A program made the position numbers and the translations under genes. DNA of 28,363 bases from the NCBI GenBank assembly GCA_052388025.1, contig JBQTIP010000147.1:1-28363 (forward strand), in the 5' to 3' direction. The notes beneath the pieces are model-generated. The model saw nothing but the letters and a program-made list of their open reading frames with translations. It was not told the origin of the DNA and ran no database searches. This document shows positions 7,606 through 17,340 of the stretch, piece after piece. Source of the stretch: JBQTIP01 sp052388025. GTDB lineage: Bacteria > Actinomycetota > UBA4738 > HRBIN12. Numbering within the stretch: the stretch's first letter is position 1; every line of letters starts with the position of its first letter.

Positions 7606-8508
7606 ATGGCGCGCGAGGGTCTCGTCCCGGTCGGGGGCGAGCCAGGGCTGGCCCGACCGGGGGGGGGAGGTGAAGGCCCGGCGGAGGCGTGGCGCCCGTC
7701 CTCCAAAGGGCTCGTGTTCCTCGCAGTCTTGGGCGGACTCGTCCTGCTCTGGGAGGGCACCAGGGCGGCGAGCCAGGCCCTACACCTCACGTGGCCGTTC
7801 GAGGTGAACGACCGGACGATGCCCCACGTCTACGACATGCTCGCCGAGCTCTTCCAGCCTTCCAGGCGCAACGGCCCGCTCCTGATCACGGTCCTTCTCC
7901 AGGCTGCGGCGTTCACAGCCCGAGAGGCGGCGCTCGGGTTCGTGCTCGGCGCTTCGGTGGGCTTCCTGCTCGGGATCGCGTTCGCTCACTCGAGGCTCCT
8001 CGAGCGTGGCCTGTTGCCATACATCGTGGCGTCGCAGACCATCCCGATCCTCGCCGTCGCGCCGATGGTCGTCGTGTGGCTGGGCGCGGGGTTGTTCTCG
8101 GTGGCGATCATCGCCGCGTACCTCACGTTCTTCCCTGTCACGATCAACACGCTCCGTGGGCTGCGATCCGCGGACCCGCGGGCCCACGAGCTGATGGGCT
8201 CGTACGCGGCCAGCCGGTGGTCGACCCTGTGGAAGCTCCGGGTTCCAGCTGCGATGCCGTACCTGTTCACGGCCCTCAAGGTGTCGGCGCCGGCCAGCGT
8301 GGTGGGAGCCATCATCGGCGAGCTACCCTCGTCCATCCAGGGCGGGCTCGGGGGAGCCATCCTCAATTACAACCAGTACTACATCACCTCTCCGGCCTCG
8401 CTCTGGGCCACGAACATCGTCGCCGCCATGCTGGGGATAGGCTTCTTCGGCGTCGTCGCGCTCGCAGGACGGCTCTTCGTTCACCGGGCGCCGGACCACG
8501 TGGCATGA
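7606..8508 (+). CDS. ABC transporter permease, SsuC/TauC/ThiX type
   Basis: A 300-residue inner-membrane permease of the binding-protein-dependent transport family that includes nitrate, taurine, sulfonate and thiamine-precursor importers. After a Gly/Pro-rich cytoplasmic tail there is a first helix (FLAVLGGLVLLWEGT), a periplasmic stretch, and five more helices. The EAA-type coupling loop is visible (LRGLRSADPRAHELMGSYAA, then WKLRVPAAMPYLF). ATG 7606 is preceded by AGTAGGA at short spacing. The stop overlaps the start of the ATPase gene (ATGA). It forms the importer with the following ATPase, the second permease and the lipoprotein receptor. Together with the downstream catabolic genes this suggests uptake of a pyrimidine, hydantoin or ureido compound, which is inference. 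Confidence 0.9.
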   Translation: MAREGLVPVGGEPGLARPGGGGEGPAEAWRPSSKGLVFLAVLGGLVLLWEGTRAASQALHLTWPFEVNDRTMPHVYDMLAELFQPSRRNGPLLITVLLQAAAFTAREAALGFVLGASVGFLLGIAFAHSRLLERGLLPYIVASQTIPILAVAPMVVVWLGAGLFSVAIIAAYLTFFPVTINTLRGLRSADPRAHELMGSYAASRWSTLWKLRVPAAMPYLFTALKVSAPASVVGAIIGELPSSIQGGLGGAILNYNQYYITSPASLWATNIVAAMLGIGFFGVVALAGRLFVHRAPDHVA

Positions 8509-9359
8509 GCCAGTCGCCGGGGTACGTCCCGGTCGCGGTCTCCCTGCAGGGGGTCGGGAAGCGCTACGCGGCCCGCGGTGGGTCGGGCGTCACCGCGCTG
8601 TCGGCGATCGACCTCGACGTGTACCCCGGGGAGTTCGTTTCGCTGATCGGCCCCTCGGGCTGCGGGAAGTCGACGCTCCTTCGCATCGTGGGCGACCTCG
8701 TCGGCCCCACCGAAGGGACAGTCCTGGTCAACGCGAAGCCGGCGCACCAGGCCCGGCTCGACCGCGACTACGGCATAGTGTTCCAGGACCCGGTCCTGTA
8801 CGACTGGCGAACCGTTGCGAGGAACATCGCCCTGCCCCTGGAGATGCTGAGGTGGGACCGGACCAAGCGGGCCCAACGGGTTCGGGAGATGCTCGAGCTC
8901 GTGGAGCTCACGGGCTTCGACGGCCACTATCCCTGGCAGCTGTCGGGGGGGATGCAACAGCGTGTGTCGATCGCCCGGGCCCTGTCCTTCTCCCCGGCGC
9001 TGCTCCTGATGGACGAGCCATTCGGGGCCCTCGACGAGATGACCCGTGAGCGCCTGAACGCCGAGCTGCTTCGGATCTGGAAGCAGAGCGGCAGCACGAT
9101 CATCTTCGTCACGCACAGCATCACCGAGGCAGTGTTCCTGTCCACACGGGTGGTCGTGATGTCGGCCCGTCCCGGGAGGATCGTGGGGGTCGTCGACATA
9201 GATCTGCCGCAACCCCGGGGGGTGGAGACCCGCGTGGCCGCGCGGTTCTTCGAGCTCGTGACCAAAGTGCGAGACCGGCTTCGCGGAGCGGGCGCCCTTG
9301 CCGCGGATGAAGAGGGAATCTCGGAGGAGGAGCTGCTCGCGGCCGAGGAGGAGCGGTGA
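8505..9359 (+). CDS. ABC transporter ATP-binding protein, SsuB/TauB type
   Basis: The cytoplasmic ATPase of the importer, 284 residues. All catalytic motifs are intact: Walker A GPSGCGKS at 49-56, Q-loop Gln94 (FQDPVLYDW), signature LSGGMQQR from 146, Walker B LLLMDEP at about 166-172 and switch His204 (FVTHSITEAV). The FQDPxLxxWRTVxxN pattern is typical of the nitrate/sulfonate/taurine subfamily. A distinctly acidic C-terminal tail follows the nucleotide-binding domain (about 260-284, many Glu and Asp). Start ATG overlaps the upstream permease stop, and its own TGA overlaps the GTG start of the second permease, so the three are translationally coupled. Confidence 0.94.
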   Translation: MSQSPGYVPVAVSLQGVGKRYAARGGSGVTALSAIDLDVYPGEFVSLIGPSGCGKSTLLRIVGDLVGPTEGTVLVNAKPAHQARLDRDYGIVFQDPVLYDWRTVARNIALPLEMLRWDRTKRAQRVREMLELVELTGFDGHYPWQLSGGMQQRVSIARALSFSPALLLMDEPFGALDEMTRERLNAELLRIWKQSGSTIIFVTHSITEAVFLSTRVVVMSARPGRIVGVVDIDLPQPRGVETRVAARFFELVTKVRDRLRGAGALAADEEGISEEELLAAEEER

Positions 9360-10183
9360 GCCAGATCGTTCAGCCGGCCGCGCGGACGGCCACCCGGGAC
9401 CTCGGTCAGAGGGTTCGGGAATGGGCTCCCGCGGCGGTGATGCTGGTCCTCGGGGTGGCTGCCTGGCAGGGGTTGGTCACCGCCCTCGACATCCAGCGGT
9501 TCCTGCTGCCCAAGCCGACGGAGATACTCTCGTCGCTCGCGGACAACTGGGGCTTCCTGCGAGGCGCCGGCCTCTATACCTTCGGCGAGGCCGTGGGGGG
9601 GTTCTTGATCGGCAGCCTGCTTGGGATGGCTACGGCGCTAGTCCTGGCGCGGTGGCGGCGCCTGGGGGGCGCTCTCCTGCCGTATGCGGTCGCGGCCAAC
9701 GCGATCCCGATCATCGCGTTCGCCCCGATCTTCAACAACTGGTTCGGACTGATCAATCCCGTCTCGAAGGCGGCCATCGCCGCGGTGCTGGTTTACTTCC
9801 CCGTGATGGTCAACACCCTGCGGGGGCTGACATCGGTCCATCCGTCCTCGATCGAGCTGATGCGCTCATACGCAGCCGGCGAGGCGGCGACGTTCCGGCG
9901 CGTCCGCTTCCCGAACTCGTTGCCGTATCTATTCTCGGGGCTCAAGGTGGCCAGCGTGCTGTCCATGATCGGGGCGGTGGTCTCTCAGTACTTCGGCGGC
10001 CTGCGGACGACGTCCCTGGGCCTGTTCATCAAGGAACGGGCGGCGCTTGCCCTGTTCGCCGACGCGTGGGCGGCCATCCTTGTGGCTAGCATCTTGGGGG
10101 TGGCCTTCTACCTGGTGATCGTGCTAGTGGAGCGGTCGGCCCTGCGCTGGCACCCGTCGATCCGAGGGGTGCACACGGAATGA
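9356..10183 (+). CDS. second ABC transporter permease, SsuC/TauC/ThiX type
   Basis: A 275-residue permease homologous to the first one (both have xxNTLRGL, ELMxSYAA, FRxLRxP-like coupling segments and PYLFxxLKV), so the channel is probably a heterodimer. Six membrane helices can be traced from AAVMLVLGVAAWQGLV to the C-terminal ILVASILGVAFYLVIVLV. The loop LTSVHPSSIELMRSYAAGE followed by RVRFPNSLPYLFSGLKV is the ATPase-coupling EAA region. The start is GTG 9356, overlapping the ATPase stop in GTGA. A possible substrate-binding-protein ATG overlaps its stop, continuing the coupled operon. Confidence 0.92.
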   Translation: MSQIVQPAARTATRDLGQRVREWAPAAVMLVLGVAAWQGLVTALDIQRFLLPKPTEILSSLADNWGFLRGAGLYTFGEAVGGFLIGSLLGMATALVLARWRRLGGALLPYAVAANAIPIIAFAPIFNNWFGLINPVSKAAIAAVLVYFPVMVNTLRGLTSVHPSSIELMRSYAAGEAATFRRVRFPNSLPYLFSGLKVASVLSMIGAVVSQYFGGLRTTSLGLFIKERAALALFADAWAAILVASILGVAFYLVIVLVERSALRWHPSIRGVHTE

Positions 10184-10263
10184 AGGACGTGCGCGGAGAG
10201 TCCGCGCGTGAGAAGGCGAGCCCGCGTCCCGGGCCCGCCCGAGGGGAAGGAAGGGGGAGAGAG

Positions 10264-11379
10264 ATGGCGCGTCCGAGATGGCGCTCGCTGATCGTCCTCG
10301 CCGCCGTCATGGGCCTTGTCGCCGCGGCCTGCGGAGACGGAGGCGGTGGAGGCGGGGGCGAGCTCGACAAGGTGACCGTCCAGCTCAAGTGGGTCACCCA
10401 GGCGCAGTTCGCCGGTTACTACGCGGCGCTCGACCAGGGATATTACGAGGACGAGGGGCTCGACGTCACGATCCTGCCCGGCGGCCCGGACATCACTCCG
10501 GAGCAGGTCGTAGCTGGCGGGCAGGCCGAGTTCGGGCTGAACTGGCTTCCCAGCACCCTCGCGCAACGCGACCAAGGGGTGGACCTCGTCAACATCGCTC
10601 AGGTCTTCACTCGGGCTGGGATCACCGAGGTGGCCTGGAAGGACACCGGCATCGACTCGATCGACGACCTGGCCGGAAAGAACGTCGGCGTGTGGTGCTG
10701 CGGGAACCAGTACCAGCTATTCGCAGCTCTGAACAAGAACGGCATCGACCCGAACGACCCGTCGCAGGTCACGATCGTGGACCAGCCCTTCGACATGAGC
10801 TTGCTGCTCAACCGCGAAGTGGACGCGGCGGCGGCCATGACCTACAACGAGCTGGCCCAGGTGCTCGAGACGGAGAACCCGGACACCGGCGCGCTGTACA
10901 CGCTGGACGACCTCAATGTGATCAAGCTCGCCGACGTGGGGACCGGCATGCTCGAGGACGGAATCTTCGTTCGAGGCGACTGGATCGCCGAGGAGGAGAA
11001 CCAGGACATCGCCGTGCGGTTCCTGAAGGCGACGTTCAAGGGGTGGATCTACTGCAGGGACAACCTCCAGACGTGCGTGGACTTGGTGCTCGCCGAGGGC
11101 TCGGCGCTCGGCGCCGGCCACCAGCTCTGGCAGATGAACGAGATCAACGCCCTCGTCTGGCCGGCCCCGTTGGGTATCGGGATCATGGACCCGGCGCTGT
11201 TCCAGACGACGGCCGACATATCACTCGATTTCGGCGTGATCGCGAACGCGGCGAGCGACGACGCCTTCGTGACCGAGTTCGCCGAGGAAGCCGTCCAGCA
11301 GCTCCAGGACGAGGGTGTGGACGTGAACGGCAACGGCTACGTGAAGGGAGAGGTGGAGGTGACGCCGGGAGGCGAGTAG
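10264..11379 (+). CDS. ABC substrate-binding lipoprotein, NMT1/THI5-like
   Basis: The extracytoplasmic receptor of the importer, 371 residues. A lipoprotein signal peptide ends in LVAAAC with Cys23 as the lipid-attachment residue, followed by a Gly-rich tether. The mature domain has NMT1/THI5 features: VTVQLKWVTQAQFAGYYAAL, QGYYEDEGLDVTILPGG, a segment around DDLAGKNVGVWCCGNQYQ and FLKATFKGWIYCRDN. LKW-xxQAQFAGYYxA is the pattern of receptors for pyrimidine-like thiamine precursors, riboflavin and related rings, which fits the pyrimidine-type catabolic genes behind it. Vicinal Cys-Cys in GVWCCGNQY is typical of this group. I chose ATG 10264 because a purine-rich GGGGGAGAGAG lies just before it and the signal peptide then begins correctly; an ATG at 10180 overlapping the previous stop would add 28 non-signal residues. 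Confidence 0.92.
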   Translation: MARPRWRSLIVLAAVMGLVAAACGDGGGGGGGELDKVTVQLKWVTQAQFAGYYAALDQGYYEDEGLDVTILPGGPDITPEQVVAGGQAEFGLNWLPSTLAQRDQGVDLVNIAQVFTRAGITEVAWKDTGIDSIDDLAGKNVGVWCCGNQYQLFAALNKNGIDPNDPSQVTIVDQPFDMSLLLNREVDAAAAMTYNELAQVLETENPDTGALYTLDDLNVIKLADVGTGMLEDGIFVRGDWIAEEENQDIAVRFLKATFKGWIYCRDNLQTCVDLVLAEGSALGAGHQLWQMNEINALVWPAPLGIGIMDPALFQTTADISLDFGVIANAASDDAFVTEFAEEAVQQLQDEGVDVNGNGYVKGEVEVTPGGE

Positions 11380-11412
11380 GAGCAGACTGCACCTGTCGGG
11401 AAGGGAGCGGCG

Positions 11413-12414
11413 ATGCTTTCCTTCGGCGTGACGTTCATGCTCGACCCGCCCGTATCGCGGACGGTCGAGTGGTCGAGGCTGGCGGAGGCAAACGGGTTCG
11501 ATTACGTCTGGGCGTGGGACTCGCACGTCCTGTGGCAGGAGTTCTACACGACGTTCGCGCTGATCGCGGCGAATACGGAGCGGGTCCGCATGGGGACCTG
11601 CGTGACGAACCCGGCGACCCGCGACATCACAGTGACCGCGAGCGCGATGGCGACGCTGCAGGAGATCTCCGGCGGCCGGATGGACATGGGGATCGGCCGG
11701 GGCGACAGCGCCCGGCGGGTCATCGGGCAAACCCCGGTGACGGTCGAGCGACTGGAGGAGGCCTGCCGGCTGATCAAGGACATGGTCGAGGGCCGGGAGG
11801 TGGACTACGACGGCACGAAGCTACAGCTCAAGTGGAGCGAGGGGCACACGCTGCCCGTCTGGGTGGCCGCCTACGGGCCGAGAGCGCTCCGAGCCTGTGG
11901 CCGGGTGGGGAACGGCCTCATCATGCAGCTCGCGGACCCCTACATCGTCGAGTGGTCGCTCAAGTACGTGCGCGAGGGGGCCGAGGAGGCCGGCCGTCGG
12001 TTCGAGGACATCCGGGTTCAGGTCGCCGCGCCTGCCTACGTCTCGGCGGACCGGGCGAAGGCCCGCGACCAGGTCCGGTGGTTCCCGGCCCTGGTGTCCA
12101 ACCACGTCGTCGACCTGGTGAAGCGCTACAGCACGACGGACCTGCCGCAGGAGCTGACCGACTTCATCAAAGCCCGGGACCATTACGACTATTCGGAGCA
12201 CGGGAGGACCGGCGCCGAGCACGCGGGCTTCGTCACCGACGAGGTGGTGGACCGGTTCTGCGTGATCGGCCCGGCCGAGGAGTGCGAGGGCAAGCTGCGG
12301 GAGCTCGAGTCGCTCGGCGTGCATCAGTTCAACATCTACTCCATGCAAGAGGACCCGGGCCCCGCGGGGGTGATCGAAGAGTTCGGGAAGCGCATCATCC
12401 CGAGCTTCCGTTGA
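11413..12414 (+). CDS. LLM-class oxidoreductase linked to pyrimidine/hydantoin catabolism
   Basis: A 333-residue luciferase-like TIM-barrel oxidoreductase, different in subfamily from the one at 6621. Landmarks: FGVTFMLDPPVSRTVEW, LAEANGFDYVWAWDSHVL, RVRMGTCVTNPATRDITVTA, SGGRMDMGIGRGDSA and the C-terminal LGVHQFNIYSMQED. From memory it resembles the TIGR03842 group, which tends to lie beside dihydropyrimidinase genes. It starts 33 bases after the receptor gene behind AAGGGAG and is followed 20 bases later by beta-ureidopropionase. Its position between importer and ring-opening enzymes makes it the best candidate for the initial reduction (or an oxidative activation) of the ring, since no dihydropyrimidine dehydrogenase is present. 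Cofactor F420 or FMN is not provable here. Confidence 0.88.
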   Translation: MLSFGVTFMLDPPVSRTVEWSRLAEANGFDYVWAWDSHVLWQEFYTTFALIAANTERVRMGTCVTNPATRDITVTASAMATLQEISGGRMDMGIGRGDSARRVIGQTPVTVERLEEACRLIKDMVEGREVDYDGTKLQLKWSEGHTLPVWVAAYGPRALRACGRVGNGLIMQLADPYIVEWSLKYVREGAEEAGRRFEDIRVQVAAPAYVSADRAKARDQVRWFPALVSNHVVDLVKRYSTTDLPQELTDFIKARDHYDYSEHGRTGAEHAGFVTDEVVDRFCVIGPAEECEGKLRELESLGVHQFNIYSMQEDPGPAGVIEEFGKRIIPSFR

Positions 12415-12434
12415 CGGCGAAGGAGGAGGGTCGG

Positions 12435-13280
12435 ATGACCACAGTGAGAGCCGCGGTGATCCAGTGCTACGCGAACATGCCCAAGGAGGAGGCCATCCAG
12501 AAGCACGTCGAGCTGATCGGGAAGGCCGCCGCCGAGGGGGCACAGGTGACCTGCTTGCAGGAGATCTTCCACGGGCCGTACTTCCCGGCAGAGCAGGACG
12601 TGAAGTGGTATGCGACGGCCGAACCGGAGGACGGGCCGACGATCTCGCGCATGCGAGAGGTGGCGAAGAGCCACAACATGGTCCTCGTCGTGCCCTGGTA
12701 CGAGGAGGCGCAGACCGGCGTCTACTACAACTCGGCGGTCGTCATCGAGAAGGACGGCACCATCGCCGGCAAGTACCGCAAGACCCACATCCCGCACGTC
12801 GGACCGTGCTTCTGGGAGAAGTTCTACTTCAAGCCCGGGAACCTCGGGTATCCGGTGTTCGACACCTCGGTCGGGAAGGTGGGGCTCATCATCTGCTACG
12901 ACCGGCACTTCCCGGAGATCGGACGGGCGCTCGGGCTGAAAGGCGCGGAGATCGTCTTCAACCCGTCCGCGACGGTGGAGTCGCTGTCGAAGTACCTGTG
13001 GGAGCTGGAGCAGCCGGCCCACGCCGTTGCGAACGGGTACTGGATCGCGGCGATCAACCGGGTGGGGATCGAGGAGCCGCTGTCGACCGCCAAGTTCTAC
13101 GGTTCCTCGTACTTCTGCGACCCGCGGGGGCAGATCATCGCGCAGGCCGGAGACTCGGAGGACGAGGTGCTCGTGGCCGACCTCGACCTCGAGAAGATCC
13201 GGGAGGTCCGCAACACGTGGCAGTTCCTCAGGGACCGCCGGCCGGAGCTGTACGGTGAGCTGACGGAGCTGCTCCCGTGA
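12435..13280 (+). CDS. beta-ureidopropionase / N-carbamoyl amino acid amidohydrolase (nitrilase superfamily)
   Basis: A 281-residue carbon-nitrogen hydrolase that would release CO2 and ammonia from N-carbamoyl-beta-alanine, leaving beta-alanine. The nitrilase triad is complete: Glu43 (CLQEIFHGPYF), Lys116 (GKYRKTHIPHVG) and Cys154 (LIICYDRHFPE), with a second glutamate in CFWEKFYFKPG. The CYDRHFPE nucleophile motif and the WEKFYFKPGN segment are those of beta-ureidopropionases and close N-carbamoylputrescine amidases; gene order with dihydropyrimidinase favours the former. Start ATG 12435 follows AGGAGGAGGG. Its TGA overlaps the GTG start of the dihydropyrimidinase gene, which fits two consecutive steps of one pathway. 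Confidence 0.92.
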   Translation: MTTVRAAVIQCYANMPKEEAIQKHVELIGKAAAEGAQVTCLQEIFHGPYFPAEQDVKWYATAEPEDGPTISRMREVAKSHNMVLVVPWYEEAQTGVYYNSAVVIEKDGTIAGKYRKTHIPHVGPCFWEKFYFKPGNLGYPVFDTSVGKVGLIICYDRHFPEIGRALGLKGAEIVFNPSATVESLSKYLWELEQPAHAVANGYWIAAINRVGIEEPLSTAKFYGSSYFCDPRGQIIAQAGDSEDEVLVADLDLEKIREVRNTWQFLRDRRPELYGELTELLP

Positions 13281-14656
13281 GGGCGAAGACACTCATCAGA
13301 GGCGGCACCGTCGTCACGGCGACGGAGACGACCGTGGCCGATGTGCTGATCGAGGACGAGAAGGTAGTCGCCCTCGGCGTCGACCTTTCCGTGGAGCCCG
13401 ACAAGGTGATCGACGCCACGAACCGGTACGTGATGCCCGGCGGCGTGGATCCGCACACGCATTTCGACTTGCCGTTCGGCGGTTCGTTCTGCTCGGACGA
13501 CTTCGAGAGCGGGACCCGGGCCGCTGCGTTCGGCGGCACCACCACGGTCGTGGACTTCGCCCTCCAGGGGACCGGCGAGGGGCTCCGGCCGGGCCTGGAC
13601 CTGTGGCACGGGAAGGCTCAGAAGGCCTGCACCGACTACGGGTTCCACATGATCGTCAAGGAGGTGAACGACAAGGTCCTGAAGGAGATGGATGAGCTCG
13701 AGGGGGAGGGCGTCACCTCGTTCAAGCTGTTCATGGCCTACCCGGGCGTGTTCATGCTGGACGACTCGTCGATCTTCCGCGCGATGCAGCGGGCGGCCGA
13801 CAGCGGGGTGCTCATCATGATTCACGCCGAGAACGGCGGGCCCATCGATGTCCTGGTCAAGCAGTATGTGGCCGAGGGCAAGACCGACCCTATCAACCAC
13901 GGCCTGACCCGGCCCGCGTCGATGGAGGGCGAGGCAGTGCACCGCGTCTTCAAGCTCGCGGAGCTCGCGGGAACCCCCGCGTACATCGTGCACCTCAGTT
14001 CCCGCGACGCGCTGAACGCGGTACGCGAGGCGCGGGACCGAGGGCTCCCGGCCTTCGCCGAGACCTGCCCACAGTACCTGTACCTCAGCGAGGACGACAT
14101 GGCCCGGCCGGACTTCGAGGGTTCGAAGTTCGTCTGTTCCCCTCCGCTCCGGCCTAAGGATCACCAGGAGGAGCTGTGGGCAGGCCTGCGCCAGGACGAC
14201 CTCCAGATCGTGTCGACCGACCACGCCCCTTTCAACTTCAAGAGCCAGAAGGAGCTCGGCCGCGGCGACTTCTCGAAGATCCCGAACGGGCTCCCCAGCG
14301 TGGAGGATCGGTTCACGCTCATCTTTCAGGGCGTGCACGCCGGGCGGATCGGCCTGAACCGCTTCGTGGAGCTCGTGGCCACCGCTCCGGCGAAGATGTT
14401 TGGGCTCTACCCGCGGAAGGGCACGATCTCCCCCGGGTCGGACGCCGACATCGTCGTGTTCGACCCTAACCATGAGCGGGTCATCTCGGCGGAGACCCAT
14501 CACATGAACGTGGACTACTCGTGCTTCGAGGGGATGACGGTCCTGGGTCTCCCCGAGGTGGTCCTGCAGCGGGGCAGCGTCCTCGTGGAGGACGGCGAGT
14601 TCCACGGCAAGCCGGGGCAGGGCAAGTTCCAGCCGAGGAGCAGGATTTCCGTCTAG
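13277..14656 (+). CDS. hydA: dihydropyrimidinase / D-hydantoinase
   Basis: A 459-residue amidohydrolase that opens 5,6-dihydrouracil or dihydrothymine (or 5-substituted hydantoins) to the N-carbamoyl amino acid. All bimetal-site ligands are present: His60 and His62 (VDPHTHFDLP), the carboxylated Lys150 (SFKLFMAYPG), His183 (MIHAENG), His239 (VHLSS) and Asp315 (STDHAPF). Length and spacing match the dihydropyrimidinase branch, not dihydroorotase or allantoinase; D-hydantoinase versus true dihydropyrimidinase cannot be separated by motif, but the adjacent beta-ureidopropionase and semialdehyde dehydrogenase support the pyrimidine route. The start is GTG 13277, overlapping the preceding stop by four bases. 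Confidence 0.95.
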   Translation: MRAKTLIRGGTVVTATETTVADVLIEDEKVVALGVDLSVEPDKVIDATNRYVMPGGVDPHTHFDLPFGGSFCSDDFESGTRAAAFGGTTTVVDFALQGTGEGLRPGLDLWHGKAQKACTDYGFHMIVKEVNDKVLKEMDELEGEGVTSFKLFMAYPGVFMLDDSSIFRAMQRAADSGVLIMIHAENGGPIDVLVKQYVAEGKTDPINHGLTRPASMEGEAVHRVFKLAELAGTPAYIVHLSSRDALNAVREARDRGLPAFAETCPQYLYLSEDDMARPDFEGSKFVCSPPLRPKDHQEELWAGLRQDDLQIVSTDHAPFNFKSQKELGRGDFSKIPNGLPSVEDRFTLIFQGVHAGRIGLNRFVELVATAPAKMFGLYPRKGTISPGSDADIVVFDPNHERVISAETHHMNVDYSCFEGMTVLGLPEVVLQRGSVLVEDGEFHGKPGQGKFQPRSRISV

Positions 14657-14672
14657 GTAAAGGAGCGGTGCC

Positions 14673-16163
<1,491 letters not shown>

Positions 16164-16183
16164 GCCGGCTGGCTACCCGACGG

Positions 16184-17263
16184 CTACCTGGAGATCGCGA
16201 CGAGCTTCAGCCCCATCGCGCGGATCCCCCGGATGATCCTGGGCAGGGCCCGGATCGTGGCCGACCGGTCGCCTCCCCCATCGTGCAGGAGGACGATCGA
16301 GCCGGGCCGGACCTTCGAGAGCACGCGCCGGGCGATCGACTCCGCGGTGGCGCCGGCCTGGTAGTCGTGCGGGTCGACATCCCAGTTGACGACCCGCATG
16401 CCGAGCGCTTCCGCCATCTGGAGCGTGTGGCCGTCGTAGCTTCCGCCGGGCGGCCGGAACAGATAGGGGTCGACGCCCATCCTCTCCAGGACCTTGTCAG
16501 CCCTCGTGAGCTCCGTCTCGGTCCTTGACGGCCGGAGGTCGGCGAAGGGCGGCGACATCGGATGGCTCCACGAGTGGTTCCCCACCGTCATGCCCAGCCT
16601 GATCTCGCGCCTCACGAGGTAGGGGTAGCGCACGGCGAGGTAGCCGACCGCGAAGAACGTGGCCTTCGCGTGCATGCGCCGCAGGATGTTCAGCACCCTC
16701 GTCGTGCTGCCCGGCCATGGGCCGTCGTCGAAGGTGAGCGCGACCTCCGGCGGCCGCTTCGCCTTCCCGAAGGGCCGGTAGCGGACCGAGACGACCTTGC
16801 CGGAGAGCCTCCCCTGCGTCGCGATCCTGATCACGCGCTGCGTGCCGAGGTTGAGCTGCGGGTTCCCAGGCCTCCGCCCCTTCACGCGGGTCCTGACCCG
16901 CATGGTCCCCTCGGTGCGGTCCTGGCCCTCCAGGACCTCAATGCGGTCGCCGTCGACGAGCTCGGTCGACCGCGGGACGCTGAGTCCGTTCAACAACACG
17001 AGCCCGGGATCGGCCCTGTGCTCGATCACCTTGCCCTCCACGTCGAGGAGGCGGCCGGACGTCGGCCCCAGATCGAACCCGTCGATGACCTGACCGAGCG
17101 TGACGCCCGGCAGGACCTCGTGCGGCACGCCCCGGATCGTGATGCCGACCGGCGGGGGGAGCTCGTGGACCCGCTCGATGAGGACTAGGGGAACGAGGAG
17201 GGGAACCAGCACCAGGAGAACCCGGAATCCGAGCAGCCTGATGGGTCGGCTCATCGCATCCAT
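16184..17263 (-). CDS. membrane-anchored polysaccharide deacetylase (CE4, NodB domain)
   Basis: A 359-residue protein with one N-terminal membrane helix (about 8-30), an extracellular region of about 120 residues, and a C-terminal NodB deacetylase domain (about 170-355). All five CE4 motifs are visible: TFDDGP (metal-binding Asp), HSWSHP, RPPGGSYD, NWDVDPHDY and IVLLHDGGGDR. Such enzymes remove acetyl groups from peptidoglycan or other amino-sugar polymers at the cell surface. The middle region (GVPHEVLPGVTLGQVIDGF, then LLNGLSVPRSTELVDGDRIEVLEG) looks like a small beta-grasp or G5/DUF348-like wall-associated module, which I infer from its threshold-like repeats. A second ATG nine bases in (17254) is possible; no clear ribosome binding site decides it. 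Functionally unrelated to its neighbours. Confidence 0.9.
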   Translation of the reverse strand: MDAMSRPIRLLGFRVLLVLVPLLVPLVLIERVHELPPPVGITIRGVPHEVLPGVTLGQVIDGFDLGPTSGRLLDVEGKVIEHRADPGLVLLNGLSVPRSTELVDGDRIEVLEGQDRTEGTMRVRTRVKGRRPGNPQLNLGTQRVIRIATQGRLSGKVVSVRYRPFGKAKRPPEVALTFDDGPWPGSTTRVLNILRRMHAKATFFAVGYLAVRYPYLVRREIRLGMTVGNHSWSHPMSPPFADLRPSRTETELTRADKVLERMGVDPYLFRPPGGSYDGHTLQMAEALGMRVVNWDVDPHDYQAGATAESIARRVLSKVRPGSIVLLHDGGGDRSATIRALPRIIRGIRAMGLKLVAISR

Positions 17264-17340
17264 ATCTTCAACCGACGTCGACGAGCCGGGGAAGGTTCCG
17301 TTTGTGCCCCTCGCTCGGCCGTGGTTGCATTCGGGCGAGG

